DNA of 64,000 nucleotides, taken from positions 2,064,586 to 2,128,585 of the forward strand of contig JAQFVV010006272.1 of NCBI GenBank assembly GCA_028023455.1. The letters run 5' to 3'. The stretch is from Epiperipatus broadwayi (lineage: Eukaryota; Onychophora; Udeonychophora; Euonychophora; Peripatidae). The notes beneath the pieces are model-generated. The model made no database searches and was not told the origin of the DNA. It was given only the letters and a program-made list of their open reading frames with translations. Below, one piece after another: positions 14,260 to 26,016 of this stretch (the first letter of the stretch is position 1; every line of letters begins with the position of its first letter). The position numbers were made by a program, and so were the translations under genes.

Positions 14260-15863
14260 TGCTCAGCACCAATTATAATGGACACTTACTTTATATTTTT
14301 TAAAAATATATCCAAATCATTACACAAGCAGAGGGGAAAATACAGTCAATATTTCACATATTAGCTATATTAATATTCAGACTCAGATTGTCTATATATA
14401 TACAGACTGCTGCCACCTTTAAAGACTGTTATACTCACTCTATAACTACTAAAAGTGAAATTTCTCTCCTGTGAATATTTTTTACTTATACTGGGTATAA
14501 AATCAGGGTACCATCCAGAGAATTAACTGAAATACCCACAGGAGATTTTGAATGCTTCTAGCACTTAATTCTGTAGCTAGCTTGAATAAATAAAGAAACT
14601 CTCCTCATTTTTGCTATCAAATGATGCATATTTTATATGATGAGATATAAAGAAAAGATAATTCAGGCCAAATTAGCAATTAAAACAATATATTTATTTA
14701 CATATTAAATTATAACAACAACATAAATAAAATTAAGTTGAACTAATTACAAAGTTAACATAATTAATTTAAATTTAAATTACTAAGTAAGAGTTTATGC
14801 ATTTTTAGTTTTAGAAAAGTTTATAAAGAAAATACAAATCTTACCTTTTGTATTTCAGTTTAAGTCTAGACTTTGATTTTTGCTTAAATTGACCTGGATT
14901 TTGATTAGATTTTCTTTTAGGTGATAACTTCTATCTCTATGACATTGACTAGAGTTTATGAACAGTGTTCATGAGTTGGCTTTTAGTTTTCTTAGTGGCT
15001 TGTACCTTCTTTTTTCTGGGGCAGCATGTATCTTCATTGAATTGTTCAACAATAGTCTCAGACAAATGATGGATGGATGTGTCAGTAATGACATGGTGAG
15101 GTTTTGGTCATATCTCAGACTATTGATATGTTATAGGAATTTAATTATAAAAAATCAAATGACCACCCTTTTTTCGAGTTTAGCAATACATGGTGATGTT
15201 AGAGCATCGACAAAGATTTCTATGCAGTGCTAGAAGGCTATGATGGTGAGGACTATAAAACTCAGAAATTCTACAGAGAAATTACAATATTAGAATAGCT
15301 TGAATAATCTGAATAACTTCAATAACTCCAATAACTGATAATTCTAATAACAACTAATAAAAATTTATTAGCTTATATATCCTTACACAATCATTGTTTG
15401 AATAATCATCAGCATTAATCGGTTTCAATCTTCTTTTCTTTCTGTAATTAATTATTCTTATTTTTTAAAATTACAGATTACAGTAAAACAATTTAATCTT
15501 ATTTTTTCTTGATTAGATCATTTACCGAATTATTGTACATTCTGACTAGATAAAAAATATTTTATGTTAAATTAAATAACTTTACATTCCACTTCTCTTT
15601 TCAAATAAATTCTTTATCTTATTGAAGACAATTTTAAGTTACTCCTTTTGTTTCCTTTATATCTCAATTTTGCAAATAAGATTTAGGAATCTGTCGTTTT
15701 TTTTTAAATAGAAGATATAATTTTTTAAATACAGGCACTCTTCACATACCTGGAGCTTAATTGTAAATGTCGGAGATTTGAACCCAGGCTTTCAAGTACC
15801 CTTCAACAATCCATACTACCTCATACCACTGATACACATGACCACATACATGTAGAAAAGATA

Positions 15864-15924
15864 AATAATCACCAATATATGTATTTAGTGCTAAACCAGC
15901 ACTCATCAGTTGGTCCAGATTATC
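15864..15924 (-). ncRNA. Hammerhead-ribozyme-like motif in left SINE arm (one core base changed)
   Basis: Minus strand. CTGATGA (15903-15909) is followed by stem II GTGC/GCAC with a 7-nt loop, then TAAATA where GAAA is expected. A 3-bp stem III (ATA/TAT) follows, then T before GGT. Stem I can form as ACC/GGT plus, after a small bulge, GATAATC/GATTATT. G12 of the catalytic core is T here, so this copy is probably inactive. Structure was paired by eye only. Confidence 0.45.
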
Positions 15925-16118
15925 ATCTCCCACACACATATATATAATCAGTGCTCAGTTTATATTAAGATAGCAAATCTTCATAATTTAATGGAAAGGC
16001 TTCAATCCACTCTAATGGATGGCTAAAGAGTTGGAGTGGATTGAAGCTGTCCATTAAAGTGTGAAGATTTGCTATCTTAATATAAATTGAGCACTGATTA
16101 TACATGTGCGAGGAAGAT

Positions 16119-16172
16119 GATAGTCTGGACTAATTTGCTGGTTTAGCACGAAATACTATATTGGTGATTATT
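16119..16172 (+). ncRNA. Hammerhead-like relic in right SINE arm
   Basis: The mate of the left-arm motif. Here GCACGAAATA (16146-16155), stem III ATA/TAT and the distal part of stem I (GATAGTC with GATTATT) are kept, while the CTGATGA half is damaged. Taken together, the two arms imply an ancestor with a complete core. Confidence 0.4.
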
Positions 16173-16580
16173 TATCTTTTCTACATGTATGTGGTCATGT
16201 GTACCAATTGTATGAGAAAGTATGAATAGTTGAAGGGTGATTGAAAGTCTGAGTTTAAATCCCCTATATTTACAAATAGAAGATATGCGCAAAATTTTAT
16301 GAGCTTTATTTGGCCAGTGATTACCTCTATTAGACTTTCTTTCAACTAGGAAATCTAATTAAAGTTCTTAAACTATCACTATAATTTCATTATATATATA
16401 TACATTTTTTTCTCTTCGTTTTTTTTTTATATTTCAAATTAGGATTGGGATAATTTGACCGAAGATTTATTTCTTCTTTTGTTTAATTTTAATCTGATCT
16501 TTTATTCTTTATTTTAAAATTTTTCCCTTCTCTATATGCTATTGTACTGAATACTTTAAATGATAGCCCTTTTCATTTAA

Positions 16581-16600
16581 ATATATATATATATATATAT
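16581..16600. repeat. (AT)10 microsatellite
   Basis: Perfect dinucleotide run inside copy 2 of the 1.7-kb repeat. Confidence 0.95.
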
Positions 16601-16672
16601 TTCTTATTTTTAACATACCTTTTAAATATTTTATGTAAGAAGTATATTTTACTTATCTGTTACAACATATTA

Positions 16673-18579
16673 ATTATTATTGTTGACAAAAGTATTTGAC
16701 TCTTTCAAACATTTGTACAAATATATGTAAACATATTTATGCATTAAGTATGGTATCATAATAAATATTAATATAAAAATGTAAAATATATATCATGTAA
16801 ATAAATTAATTTATAATAATTTATATATGAGTACTTATTGCAATTATATACGGCTGTTAATAATAATATATCTAAATAAAAATAATTAACACACACATAG
16901 ACATTTATAAATATTGTTTAAAATACTAAAATTAATTAATTATTAATTTTGATAATAAAATAAATGTGTGATTTTATAGATTTTATATTATTTAAATTAT
17001 CTAATATATGTAAAGATAAACAGTTGGTGTAATTACAATAACCCGTATCTACAATTTCCAGGCCCATTCTTTCACTAATCGCATATAAAAAAAAAACAAA
17101 TTAATTATATATATATATATTTTAAATTCATAGTGCATATACAAGATGGACTCACACCTATATATATATTACACATTTTTATATGAATTTGTAGGATGTT
17201 TCTTGCATCCATATATATTTTTCTTAAAAATGAATATTATAATGTAGCTAATTAATATCACAAATTATGATATACAAAGGTCCACATAACGGTTTTCTGC
17301 AATTTATATTCATATAAAGCAACCTACAATACTCTGAAGCAAAGCAATGATTTTCCAGCATCCCTTTATAGAGAAATCGTGGACAAAACTACATTACTTT
17401 TTAGACTGATGAAAATTTGAACTGATTTTTTAAACTTTCTAATATACATGTTACATTTAGATGCCAGATAGTTTGTTTCAAACTTGCAATCTGAAAAAAG
17501 AATCAAGCTTACTCAGAATCTTTACCACCATAAAATTTTAAAACTACATTATGACAGGTTGTTATGATTATAATATCATTATGGAGATATTTAAAGCAAA
17601 CTCAGAATACTGTATTAAAAGCGTAAGAATTCCATTTTAGACCATTCTTATTTCTTGCTTTGTATAAGAATTTCATTTTCAAGCTTTTCTTAGTTTAACT
17701 TCCAAGTGTTTAATCTGAATTACAATTGCATAAGAAAAGTTAAAACATATAACAGAAAAAATAAAATATTAGAAATCCTTGTCTATCTAAAAAAGTAATT
17801 TTATGAATCATTAATTAGTCAACTGTTTTATTGTCCTGTAAATTCGTTTTATCTGCACTAGGCCGGTCCTGCCATTTTGATTTCAGTGAACATTTTACAG
17901 TATTTATTACTTCATCTATTATTATTAAATTAACTAAATTCTTTAATGAATTATTAAATTAAAATTCTTGTTAAAATGGTGTGAAGCACAATGTTCATGA
18001 TGATGATCATGTAGTTATGTACATGTTGCAGCAGGCCTACAGTTTTACTCTTCTTTTAAGTATATAGAATTCTTCATCAGAATAAAAGAGAATTTAAACC
18101 CTGGGGCTAATGGATGTTAGGGATAACAATAGATTATTTTTTAAAATGTAACTTAATTAATGATGGTCAGTCAGATTAAGTATCCAGCCATATTTCCTAT
18201 GATTCCCATCAAACATGTCTAAGTATAGAGAGAGTCTATGCCTTGCTACTATAGATGTTATTTAATATTTTAAACATATCTGCTATATTGCAGATTAGGG
18301 CACCATCTCTAAGAAGAGAAAACTTATAGGTTGGGTTCAAATTCCTCCTTAGATTTTTAGATGTTAGTTCCTCCATTTATTCACTACTAGTTCAAAAGAA
18401 AACATAACAGTGTGTCACAGGATGAGTGTGATATCTATGTAATCTTAAGTTTGGAATGAGAGAGAAAAATGGACACTTAAAATAATATAAATTTAATAAA
18501 ATAAATTTATTTACAGTATTTACACAACTTATATATCATTTAGGCATATAAAATAAAATATTTATATATATTTAATTAC
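16673..18579. other. Intronic AT-rich stretch
   Basis: No gene or clear repeat family recognised. Confidence 0.4.
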
Positions 18580-19990
18580 ATTTTCAAGCAACATTGCAAT
18601 ACTAGTCAAAAAAGTAATCTTTACTAAAATTCTTTCACATTCATGGTTTCATTTATTAACAACTATACCTTTTCAAGTGAAATTCAACCTCTATATACTA
18701 AACAAAATAGTATTTCCATCATTCACTTTAAAACGGAACTCCTTTTAACAACAAAGAATGTCTTCATGAGATTGATGGCCTAAGATTCACAAAATATTTT
18801 ATCAACAAAATTTTTATTACTCTTTTTTCAATTCTTTTTTTTAAAAAAGATAATCTCTGCATTGTCAAATAATATTTTATGACCTGTATTTAGTTCATGA
18901 ATATACAAAGTTGAGTTATTATATTTATTTTTAACTCTACTCTTATGAACTTTAACTCTTTCATTAAGAATTAATTTACTCTGACTTACACAAATTTTAT
19001 GACAACTGCAAGGAATCTTATAAACTCCTCCAGGAATAGATTTGAAATCAATTAATTATTTTTGAACCATTTAGTAATGAATTTAAATTCAGGCTTTTTT
19101 TCCAAGCCACTTTTATGCCACCCAATAAGAAACTATTTTTATAAATCAATCTACTAATTGATGACTTATATGGCAAGAAAATAAACTCTTTATTTTTATT
19201 AATACTTAAATCTTTATTATTAACAGATTCATAGATGTTTTTTTACTAAATATAATATTTCTAATAAATTCATTATTATATCCTAACTCAATATAATCAA
19301 AATCAAATTGACTTCTCTTATTATAACTATTATTTTCAAAATTATTAAGCTTTCTATTTCTATAATAATAAAGAAAGTCCTATGAGTAAAAGATTGATAA
19401 CTATTTGGTCTTATCAGATTTCTTTTTTTTTTTAATGAAATGACTACTAAATAAAACATTACCAACTTTATCAACATCTAAAAATTTTGACTTTAAAAAT
19501 TCAAATGTACTCCCCTAATAGTAAATTTAATACTGTGATCAAAAGTATTCAATCCATGAAAAAAAATCATTCAATTTTTCCTTCTGTATAATAAACAATC
19601 AGCAACATACCTAACAAATAAGTTTAAAGAAACATAAAAATTATTAATAACACTACTCTCTAAAATATCAATATTTCAAAACACATTGAAGGAGAAAAAT
19701 AACAACCAATAACCCAACCCTCTTTTTAATTTATAAGACATCATTACACACACAATACATAGACTCCTTTAATAATAATAGCAAATCATAAATAACCTTA
19801 ATCTTATCTCTGAAAAATATTCAAATTTCTTCAAAACATTAAGAAACAAATTAATGCTTTTTTATTTTATCAATTGATTGATACATATTTTCAATATCTA
19901 AACTATCAAAAACACAATCTTTTCCTAAAACAAATCCATTAATTTTGTTATATGCTTCAAAAGAATGCTTCAGTAGTAAGTATGTACCCA
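18580..19990 (-). pseudogene. Penelope-like retroelement fossil (RT + GIY-YIG endonuclease)
   Basis: Minus-strand relics appear in PLE order. The RT contains FDSLDIENMYQSIDKI at about 19860-19910. A palm-motif relic, NLFVRYVADCLLY, lies at 19587-19625, with Ala in place of the first catalytic Asp. A GIY-YIG-type domain begins GGVYKIPCSCHKI at 18990-19030 and ends LYIHELNTGHKILFDNAEII near 18850-18910. The tail near 18600-18680 matches the tails at 28.2 and 29.2 kb. Many frameshifts and stops are present, so it is dead. PLEs use the GIY-YIG nuclease for target-primed integration. Family assignment rests on motif order seen by eye. Confidence 0.75.
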
Positions 19991-20287
19991 TATTGGAGAA
20001 AATTCATTTAATTATATTGCATTTAACTTATGAACTTCAATATGCGTACATCCCATTTAAAATAATCATGTAATTATCATTATTCAATTATAATGATATA
20101 AATGAAGATAAAAATATCAATTAATCAATCAATAAATATATATCAATGTTATAAAATATTATTAATTATTAATTGAACAAGAAATCAATTTTAAAACATA
20201 TTTGCTTTAGTATTGCAAAGAAAAAAAATTATGTTAAGAAAAGTCAATTATTTTATATAGCGCGATGTTTATTTTATTAACTATAAT

Positions 20288-20402
20288 TTTTAAACAGCAT
20301 TAAACTGTTGCACATGTGCTTTAGATTTGTAAATGTTAGTATTCATTCATTTTATATTTACAAATCTAAAGCGCATGTGCAACAGTTTAATGCTGTTTAA
20401 AA
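20288..20402. repeat. Near-perfect hairpin, 47-bp arms
   Basis: Arms 20288-20334 and 20356-20402 are reverse complements with one mismatch (CACATGTG versus GCGCATGTG region); the spacer is 21 nt. As RNA it would be a long stem-loop. It may be a tiny foldback element; a microRNA-like hairpin is possible but unsupported. Confidence 0.85.
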
Positions 20403-21294
20403 TTAAGAAAAGATAAAAAAAAAATGTTTAGAGAAAAATAAAATGTTAAAAATTATTCATAGCATATTAATATTAACTTTAATATTTGTTATAAATATTA
20501 TTATTATTGTTATTCTTCCTGTTCTAAATGTCTTTTAATTTAAATACAAATTTCTCTTACCATGGTATAAGAATATTTATTTTTTATACCTTAATAAAAT
20601 ATAGGTTTAAGCCATTTTTTAAAAATTGATCCATGAAACAATTTTAAGATTTAAGGCTTTATTGGATATATTTTCTTGAATTATTTGCCAGATACAATGA
20701 TGGTACAGGATTATGTGTTCATGAATAGGCAAGTAGAAATCTTGTGTAAGATCATAGGTAATAATATTTTTTATATCCTCAATTTCTTAATACAGGTAGA
20801 AATGAAGCATTTTAAAAATTAGTTTCTGCATAAGGCTATATAATTTTAGTTTTGACTAAATTATATTTTAACTCAGAATAATGAGATTTTCACCCATTGC
20901 ATAACTTTCCATCTTGCTTTTATTGCCATTTCCCAGTTTAGGTCTGTTATTCTAACCAGATTAATTTTATAAGGTTACCCAGAGTTATTTACTGACTGAA
21001 ATGATCACAACGTCTGTCAAAACAAGGATATTAAAGTTGTCTTAAAACAAGAAAGCTTTCTTCCAAAGCTTTATTTATAAACACCAAAATAAAAAAACTA
21101 GCATCTCTTACAACTTGTTTTTTTTCATAAATGCTAAGGTTATTCAGGAACTTTTATTTATTATTATATTAATTTAAACAAATAAAAAGTACACTCTTTT
21201 CTTATTTCTTTATATAAAAAAGTCTATTTAGTCTGTGGTTGGAAAAAACTTGTAAGGACAAATCAGTTTTTGTTCTAAAAGTTGTCTGAACAGG
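20403..21294. other. Intronic AT-rich stretch
   Basis: No gene or repeat family recognised; a short (TA)n tract follows at about 21295-21316. Confidence 0.4.
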
Positions 21295-21322
21295 TACATA
21301 TATATATATATATATTAATATG

Positions 21323-21937
21323 TGTTATATATATGGAATAATAACAATATAGAATGATAACAATTGACAATGATTGCAGATTGTCAAGCTAATTTTCATA
21401 ACTAGTGTATATAGAATGAAATAAAATCAGTGGAAGCTGGATCTAATGTCTGACAGATACAGGTCACCAACTACTCCAGAAATATAAAGAAAGCAAATGA
21501 GACTGATATGTGACAGGTATAAAAACAAAAGTCAAAAGACTCTCAAAGTCTTTTTCCTGCTACAGTGCTGGTGGGTGCATGTTCAACAAGATAATATCCC
21601 AGGTACTCAGTGCCTGTAGGTAATCCAGCTGACTAGGACTGTGAACAGATCGTACTGTTCTTTTATTATTTTATAATGCCCAACAGGGCTCTTTTGTGAT
21701 TAAGTAATTTATGCCTGTTGCAGGTAAAGTGAACTTATTTATAAGCTTTTAACTTTGGTACGCGGGGAGCATTAGGACATTAAGATCCCCAACAGTTCTC
21801 CATATTATATATATGTGTTAGCTATTTATGCATATTAACGTACTTATTGTATATTAAATTATTATATTCTATACTTTATCTGTTTACTAAACCAAAGTTA
21901 GCATTGCTGATCCGTAGGTGAAAGCTGGGACACAGCA
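21323..21937 (+). repeat. 5' LTR
   Basis: Begins TGTTATATATATGG and ends GACACAGCA. It contains a TATAAAAA-like box near 21518 and an AATAAAATC signal near 21420. It pairs with the 3' LTR. Confidence 0.95.
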
Positions 21938-21944
21938 AATTAAG

Positions 21945-21962
21945 TGGTGCAGTTAGGAGTAA
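21945..21962 (+). other. Putative primer-binding site
   Basis: TGGTGCAGTTAGGAGT begins 7 nt after the LTR. TGG is the complement of a tRNA CCA end. I cannot assign the tRNA. Confidence 0.5.
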
Positions 21963-22042
21963 ACCTTGTAAACAGGGGAGGGAGGAATTATTAGTAAATA
22001 GCGGTTAATTGCAAAAATCGAACATTAGACTCGTAATAAAAA

Positions 22043-22615
22043 ATGTATTCGTTTGGTCAAAATAGCATAGGAGAATTCAGTGCAGATAATGTGTCTGAAT
22101 GGCCGTTATATATAACCCAAATAGAAATTTTTTTTACTTTGAATGGGATAGACGATAATAAAAAGAAACTCACAGCACTCATGTGTCTTGTGGGCAAGAG
22201 AGTGATCGAAGTTATAAGTAAATATTTTGAACTGCCATTGCCTGAGAAGGTTAAATATGAAGAAGTAATTAAAAAATTAAATGAACATTTTAGCCCATGT
22301 CCCTCTCGTCATATTGTGAGATTAACCCTATGTAATAGAAAGCAACTAAAGGGTGAGAAAATAAAAGAGTATAATTTGGCTTTGAAATAATTAGCTAAAG
22401 ATTGTGGGTATGGCAATTTTGTAGAGGAAATCCTTATGGATCAATTACTCTGGGGGATAGTGGTTGACAGGCTTAGGCAACAATTTTTAATAAAACCTGA
22501 ATTAACATATGAAATGGCCATTAAGAAGGGCATGGCGTACAAGCTCATTTTGGAGCAAGCTCAGGCTTTTAGAGCAAGGCAGAAGAGAATGCAAAAATTG
22601 GTGTTTTCAAGATAA
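22043..22615 (+). pseudogene. Gypsy gag (capsid region), interrupted
   Basis: Starts at ATG 22043. The N-terminal part has FSADNVSEWPLYITQIEIFF, typical of Gypsy capsid starts. An in-frame TAA at 22388-22390 stops it after 115 codons. Similarity to capsid continues in the same frame (LAKDCGYGNFVEEIL...DRLR) to a second stop at 22613-22615. The zinc knuckles that normally follow are one frame away (-1). No canonical slippery heptamer is evident at the junction, so I read this as decay, not programmed frameshifting. In an active element, Gag would form the cytoplasmic particle around the RNA. Confidence 0.85.
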
Positions 22616-23205
22616 GTAATAAGAATGGTAGGCCTCATGAGTCAAAAAGTAATAACACTAAAATTACCTGTTACTGTTGTGGTAAATTAGGCCATACGAA
22701 GAAAGAGTGCAAATGGAACAAAAACTCGTGTTTCAAATGTGGTAAAAAAGGGCATTTGGTGCTAGTGTGTAAAAAAGAGGGTAAAATTGAAAACCCTATG
22801 TCAGAAAGTAGGGGAGGGAAATTAATAAGAAACCCCATGATTAAAAATCTATACGTTAAAGAGATACATCAGTTTATGATTAAAGTAAAAATTCAGGAAA
22901 AGGAAATAGAAATGGAAATAGACAGTGGATCAGCCATTTCTGTAATGTCTCTTACAGATTGGGAAAGTTTGTCAGCAACTAATTTTAAGAGTTCGCTAGA
23001 GAAAACAAATATTAGAGTGAAAGGCGTAAATGGCCATGAGCTTAAAATTTGCAGCCAGATTACAGCACCAATCAAGTATAATGGTAAAAAACGAAATCTA
23101 CGGTTATATATCGTAAATGCAAAAATTAATCCCATTATAGGTAGAGATTGGTTCAGTGAATTAGGAATAGCAATAAATATTATTAAAGGGATTTCTGTAG
23201 AATAG
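22600..23205 (+). pseudogene. Gypsy nucleocapsid zinc knuckles and aspartic protease
   Basis: Two CCHC knuckles lie at 22669-22770: CYCCGKLGHTKKEC and CFKCGKKGHLVLVC. They bind RNA during packaging. The same frame continues into a retropepsin-like domain with the active-site triad DSG (DSGSAISVMS, 22921-22950) and the C-terminal INPIIGRDW block near 23126. It ends at an in-frame TAG (23203-23205), directly before the RT domain in the same frame. Confidence 0.88.
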
Positions 23206-24100
23206 GAAATAACTAGAAAATACCCAGAGCTTTTTAACAAAAAATTAGGGTTGATAAATATTAAACCAATCGAAATAGAATTATTAGAAAATGCACATCC
23301 TGTAGTTTGCAAACCACGAAAAGTGCCTTTTGCACAGAGAGTGAAGGTTGAAGATAAGCTTAAATCTTTAGTCAAAAAAGGAGTATTAATGCCCATCGAA
23401 AGCTCTGATTGGGCTACACCATTAGTGGTAATAACTAAACTGAGTGGGGATGTTAGGTTGTTTGGGGATTACCGGGTTACAATAAATAAATATTTAAATA
23501 GGGAAGCCTACCTGGTCCCAAACATAAGGGAAATACTGGTGGGGCTACAAAATGTTTCGTATTTCGACAAGTTAGATCTAAACTCTGCATTCCATCAGAT
23601 TTGTGTAATGGATAAATCAGCAGAAAAATTAGCGCTTACGACCCATATGGGCTTATATAAATGCAACAGACTACCGTTTGGCATTTCTATAGTGCCAAAT
23701 ATTTTTCAAGCAAAGATTAATGCTTTGCTACAAGGTTTAGAGGGAGTCATTCCATACTTCGATGATATACTAGTCATGGCAAATTCGGAAGACAAGTTAT
23801 GAGAAAGACTCCTCACTGTGTGCAAGAAATTACAGAAATTAGGCGTAAAACTGAATGCACAAAAGACTGTATGGATGGAAAAAGAACTAACCTTTTTAGG
23901 TCACTTGATTTCAGACAGGGGCAAGAAACCATCACCCCAGAAAGTAATGGCAGTGATGAATGCCTCTCCACCAATCAATGTCAAACAGCTGCAAGCATTT
24001 TTGGGATTGATGAACTTTTTTGAGCCTTTCTTGAAGAACAAGGCCCAGATTGCAAAACTCTTATATGATTTGTTAAAAAAAGAATCAAGTGGAAATGGGA
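23206..24100 (+). pseudogene. Gypsy reverse transcriptase
   Basis: The RT begins right after the TAG, with YPELF near 23221. It shows WATPLVV (23410), the FDKLDLNSAFHQI catalytic block (23563-23601), LPFGI (23671) and the active-site YFDDILV (23755-23775). An in-frame TGA at 23800-23802 interrupts it. The same frame resumes with the thumb/connection pieces FLGHLISD and LQAFLGLMNFF to about 24100, where the frame shifts again. All main RT motifs are recognisable but not in one open frame. Confidence 0.92.
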
Positions 24101-24104
24101 AAAA

Positions 24105-24660
24105 GTGCACCAAGAGGCTTTCCAGCAAACGAAAGCCTTACTATCATCAGATAAACTGTTAGTGCATTATAATAGCACCTTAGAAGTACGTTTAACAACT
24201 GATGCTTTCCAGAAAATGAAAGCTTTACTATCATCAGATAAACTGTTAGTGCATTATAATAGCACTTTAGAAGTACATTTAACAACTGATGCATCCAAAT
24301 GGGGAGTAGGAGCAGTACTATCTCATCCATGCTACAAAGGAGAGCACCCCATTGCATATGCATCAAGGACTCTTTCAAAAGCAGAAAGGAACTACAGCCA
24401 ATTAGACAATGAGGCACTGGCTATTATTTTTGACCTTAAAAAATTTAATCAATTCCTGTTTGGCAGAAACTTTACAATAATCACTGATCACAAAACACTA
24501 CTTGGAATTCTAGGCCATAATAGACTGGCACCCGAACATTTAAGCCCGTGCATGATGTGCTGGAGAAATATTTTGGCAGGATATGATTATATACTCCAAT
24601 ATCAAAAAGGCAAAGAAATAGCACATGCAGATGCACTGTCTCGAATTCCAGATAAACAAG
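24105..24660 (+). pseudogene. Gypsy RNase H with an internal duplication
   Basis: Frame changes from that of the RT. RNase H motifs are LTTDAS (catalytic Asp), PIAYASRTL, NYSQLDNEALAI (catalytic Glu region), FTIITDHKTLLGIL (catalytic Asp), then HADALSR. A stretch of 29 codons at its start is repeated twice in tandem (24117-24203, 24204-24290), so the segment ending in the first catalytic Asp is present as LTTDAF and LTTDAS. Confidence 0.9.
24117..24290 (+). repeat. 87-bp in-frame tandem duplication inside RNase H
   Basis: GCTTTCCAG starts each unit at 24117 and 24204. The copies differ at several positions (for example CAAACG versus AAAATG, and CGTTT versus CATTT), so the duplication is not recent. 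Confidence 0.92.
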
Positions 24661-25700
24661 AAAAAATTAGTATAGAGGTTGAAATAAATTATATAGATGC
24701 ATTAAACTCAGACATATTAAATAGTAAAAGGGTAGCAAATTGGACAAATGCCAATCAGGGATACCAGATATTAAAACAATGGATTAAAAATGGATGGCCA
24801 GATTCAAGGCCTGAATATGTTGATCCGAGTTTTTGGGCAAATAGAAATAAATTATCAACTTGTAAAGACTGTGTGCTAATGAGTAAACAGGTTGTGATTC
24901 CTATGGAGGGCAGACAACAGGTTTTAAATTTACTGCATGAAGGGCACCCAGGAGTGGTGCAGGCAAAAGCACTGGCTCATAGCTACATATGGTGGCCAAA
25001 AATGTCAAGAGACATCGAGCAAAATATTAAAAAAATGTGCACCATGTCAGAAACAGATGAATATGCCAACCAAAGAGTACAACTCATGGCCAAAGGCAAC
25101 AACAGCTTGGCAAAAACTTCACATAGACCATGCTGGTCCAATAAATGGGAAAATACTATTGGTGATTATTGATGCGTATTCAAAGTGGACAGAGTGTAGA
25201 ATAGTGAAAGACGTTAGTGCCAATGAAACTGTTAAGATACTAAGTGCAGAATTTGCTTGCCATGGACTGCAGAAACAATTGTGTCTGACAATGGAACAGC
25301 AATTATGGCTACAGAAACTGAAGAATATTTCCAGAAGAATAATATCAAACACATACAGACACCAGCTTACCACCCGGAGTAAAATGGACTAGCTGAAAAG
25401 GCAGTACAGAATATAAAGAAAGCCTTAAGAAAACTAGATAACCAGGATCTTCAGAGTGCTATCAATGATGCAATGCTATATCAACAATCAACACCATCTA
25501 CAGCTACAGAAAAGTCACCAGCAGAATTACTAATGGGCAGGAAATTGCACATTAAATTATCATTACTGCTTCCAAACCCCACCGAGAAAATGATAGTAAA
25601 AATTATACCATTTTTGCAAAAGGAGATAGAGTTTGGGTCCGGGATATGCTATGGAAAAAATGGGTAGAAAGGGATAATTACGAAACTGTTATCACAGCAC
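24661..25700 (+). pseudogene. Gypsy integrase, frameshifted
   Basis: Zinc-binding HHCC: HEGHPG (24938-24955) and, after a frame change, CAPCQKQ (about 25038-25058). The catalytic core shows HIDHAGP (first Asp, about 25122), IIDAYSKW, then in another frame SDNGTA (second Asp, near 25285) and a Glu region after an in-frame TAA at about 25381-25383 (NGLAEKAV). At least two frameshifts occur. An active integrase would insert element cDNA into chromosomes and make the 5-bp target duplication seen here. Confidence 0.88.
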
Positions 25701-25776
25701 ATAGTAATCATAAGATGGCACAACATATAGAAGACATATAAACCATCTCAGACATCACGTTGTAGAAGAACTGCAA

Positions 25777-25980
25777 ATGTTGACACATATCCCAAATGAA
25801 GCAGGATTACAGGACCAAGAGAAATTGGATATAGAGCAACAAGCAGAAACAGAAGAGACAACACCTGACAATAATGAAACAGATGTGATTCCTATGCCAA
25901 AGCCAGATGAAGGAACAACGGATATATGCAGACCAAAAAGGAAAACACAAAAGCCTTTTAAATTGAGAGACAATGTCTAA
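25777..25980 (+). pseudogene. C-terminal tail of Gypsy pol
   Basis: An acidic, low-complexity stretch (EQQAETEETTPDNNE) followed by RPKRKTQKPFK, ending in TAA just before the polypurine tract. Similar tails are common at the end of Gypsy integrases. Confidence 0.65.
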
Positions 25981-26001
25981 ATAATAGAGAAGCCATTTCT
26001 G

Positions 26002-26016
26002 GAGTAAGGGGAGGAG
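26002..26016 (+). other. Polypurine tract
   Basis: GAGTAAGGGGAGGAG lies directly before the 3' LTR, the expected plus-strand primer site. Confidence 0.85.

Larger units (their letters stand above)
15719..16273. mobile_element. Palindromic SINE-like retroelement with 13-bp target-site duplications
   Basis: The element is a large inverted repeat with arms of roughly 250 bp meeting near 16020. It is flanked by the perfect 13-bp duplication AAATAGAAGATAT at 15706-15718 and 16274-16286. The paralogous repeat near 10750 reads straight through without it, so this is a genuine insertion. The outer parts carry a tRNA-like B box (GGTTCAAATCTCC, minus strand, near 15775-15788), and each arm holds a hammerhead-like motif. 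TSD length points to LINE-mediated retroposition. In each arm the tRNA-like part sits at the outer end, which is unusual for a SINE. Confidence 0.75.
14260..16672. repeat. ~1.7-kb direct repeat, copy 2, with insertions
   Basis: Homologous to 9290-11066 and in the same orientation. It differs by the 555-bp palindromic element at 15719-16273 and by about 70 extra bases before 16600, including an (AT)10 tract. Confidence 0.75.

Noticed and set aside
15757-15939. A 60-residue minus-strand protein
   Set aside because: Lies within an arm of the palindromic SINE.
18060-18085. CTGATGA at a repeat on the minus strand as another hammerhead
   Set aside because: No GAAA-stem III-NUH continuation at the right spacing.
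22590-22620. Programmed gag-pol frameshift
   Set aside because: No in-frame slippery heptamer seen, and the element has many other breaks.
22893-24417. Minus-strand ORFs across the Gypsy pol region
   Set aside because: Shadows of the plus-strand protease, RT and RNase H, which carry the conserved motifs.
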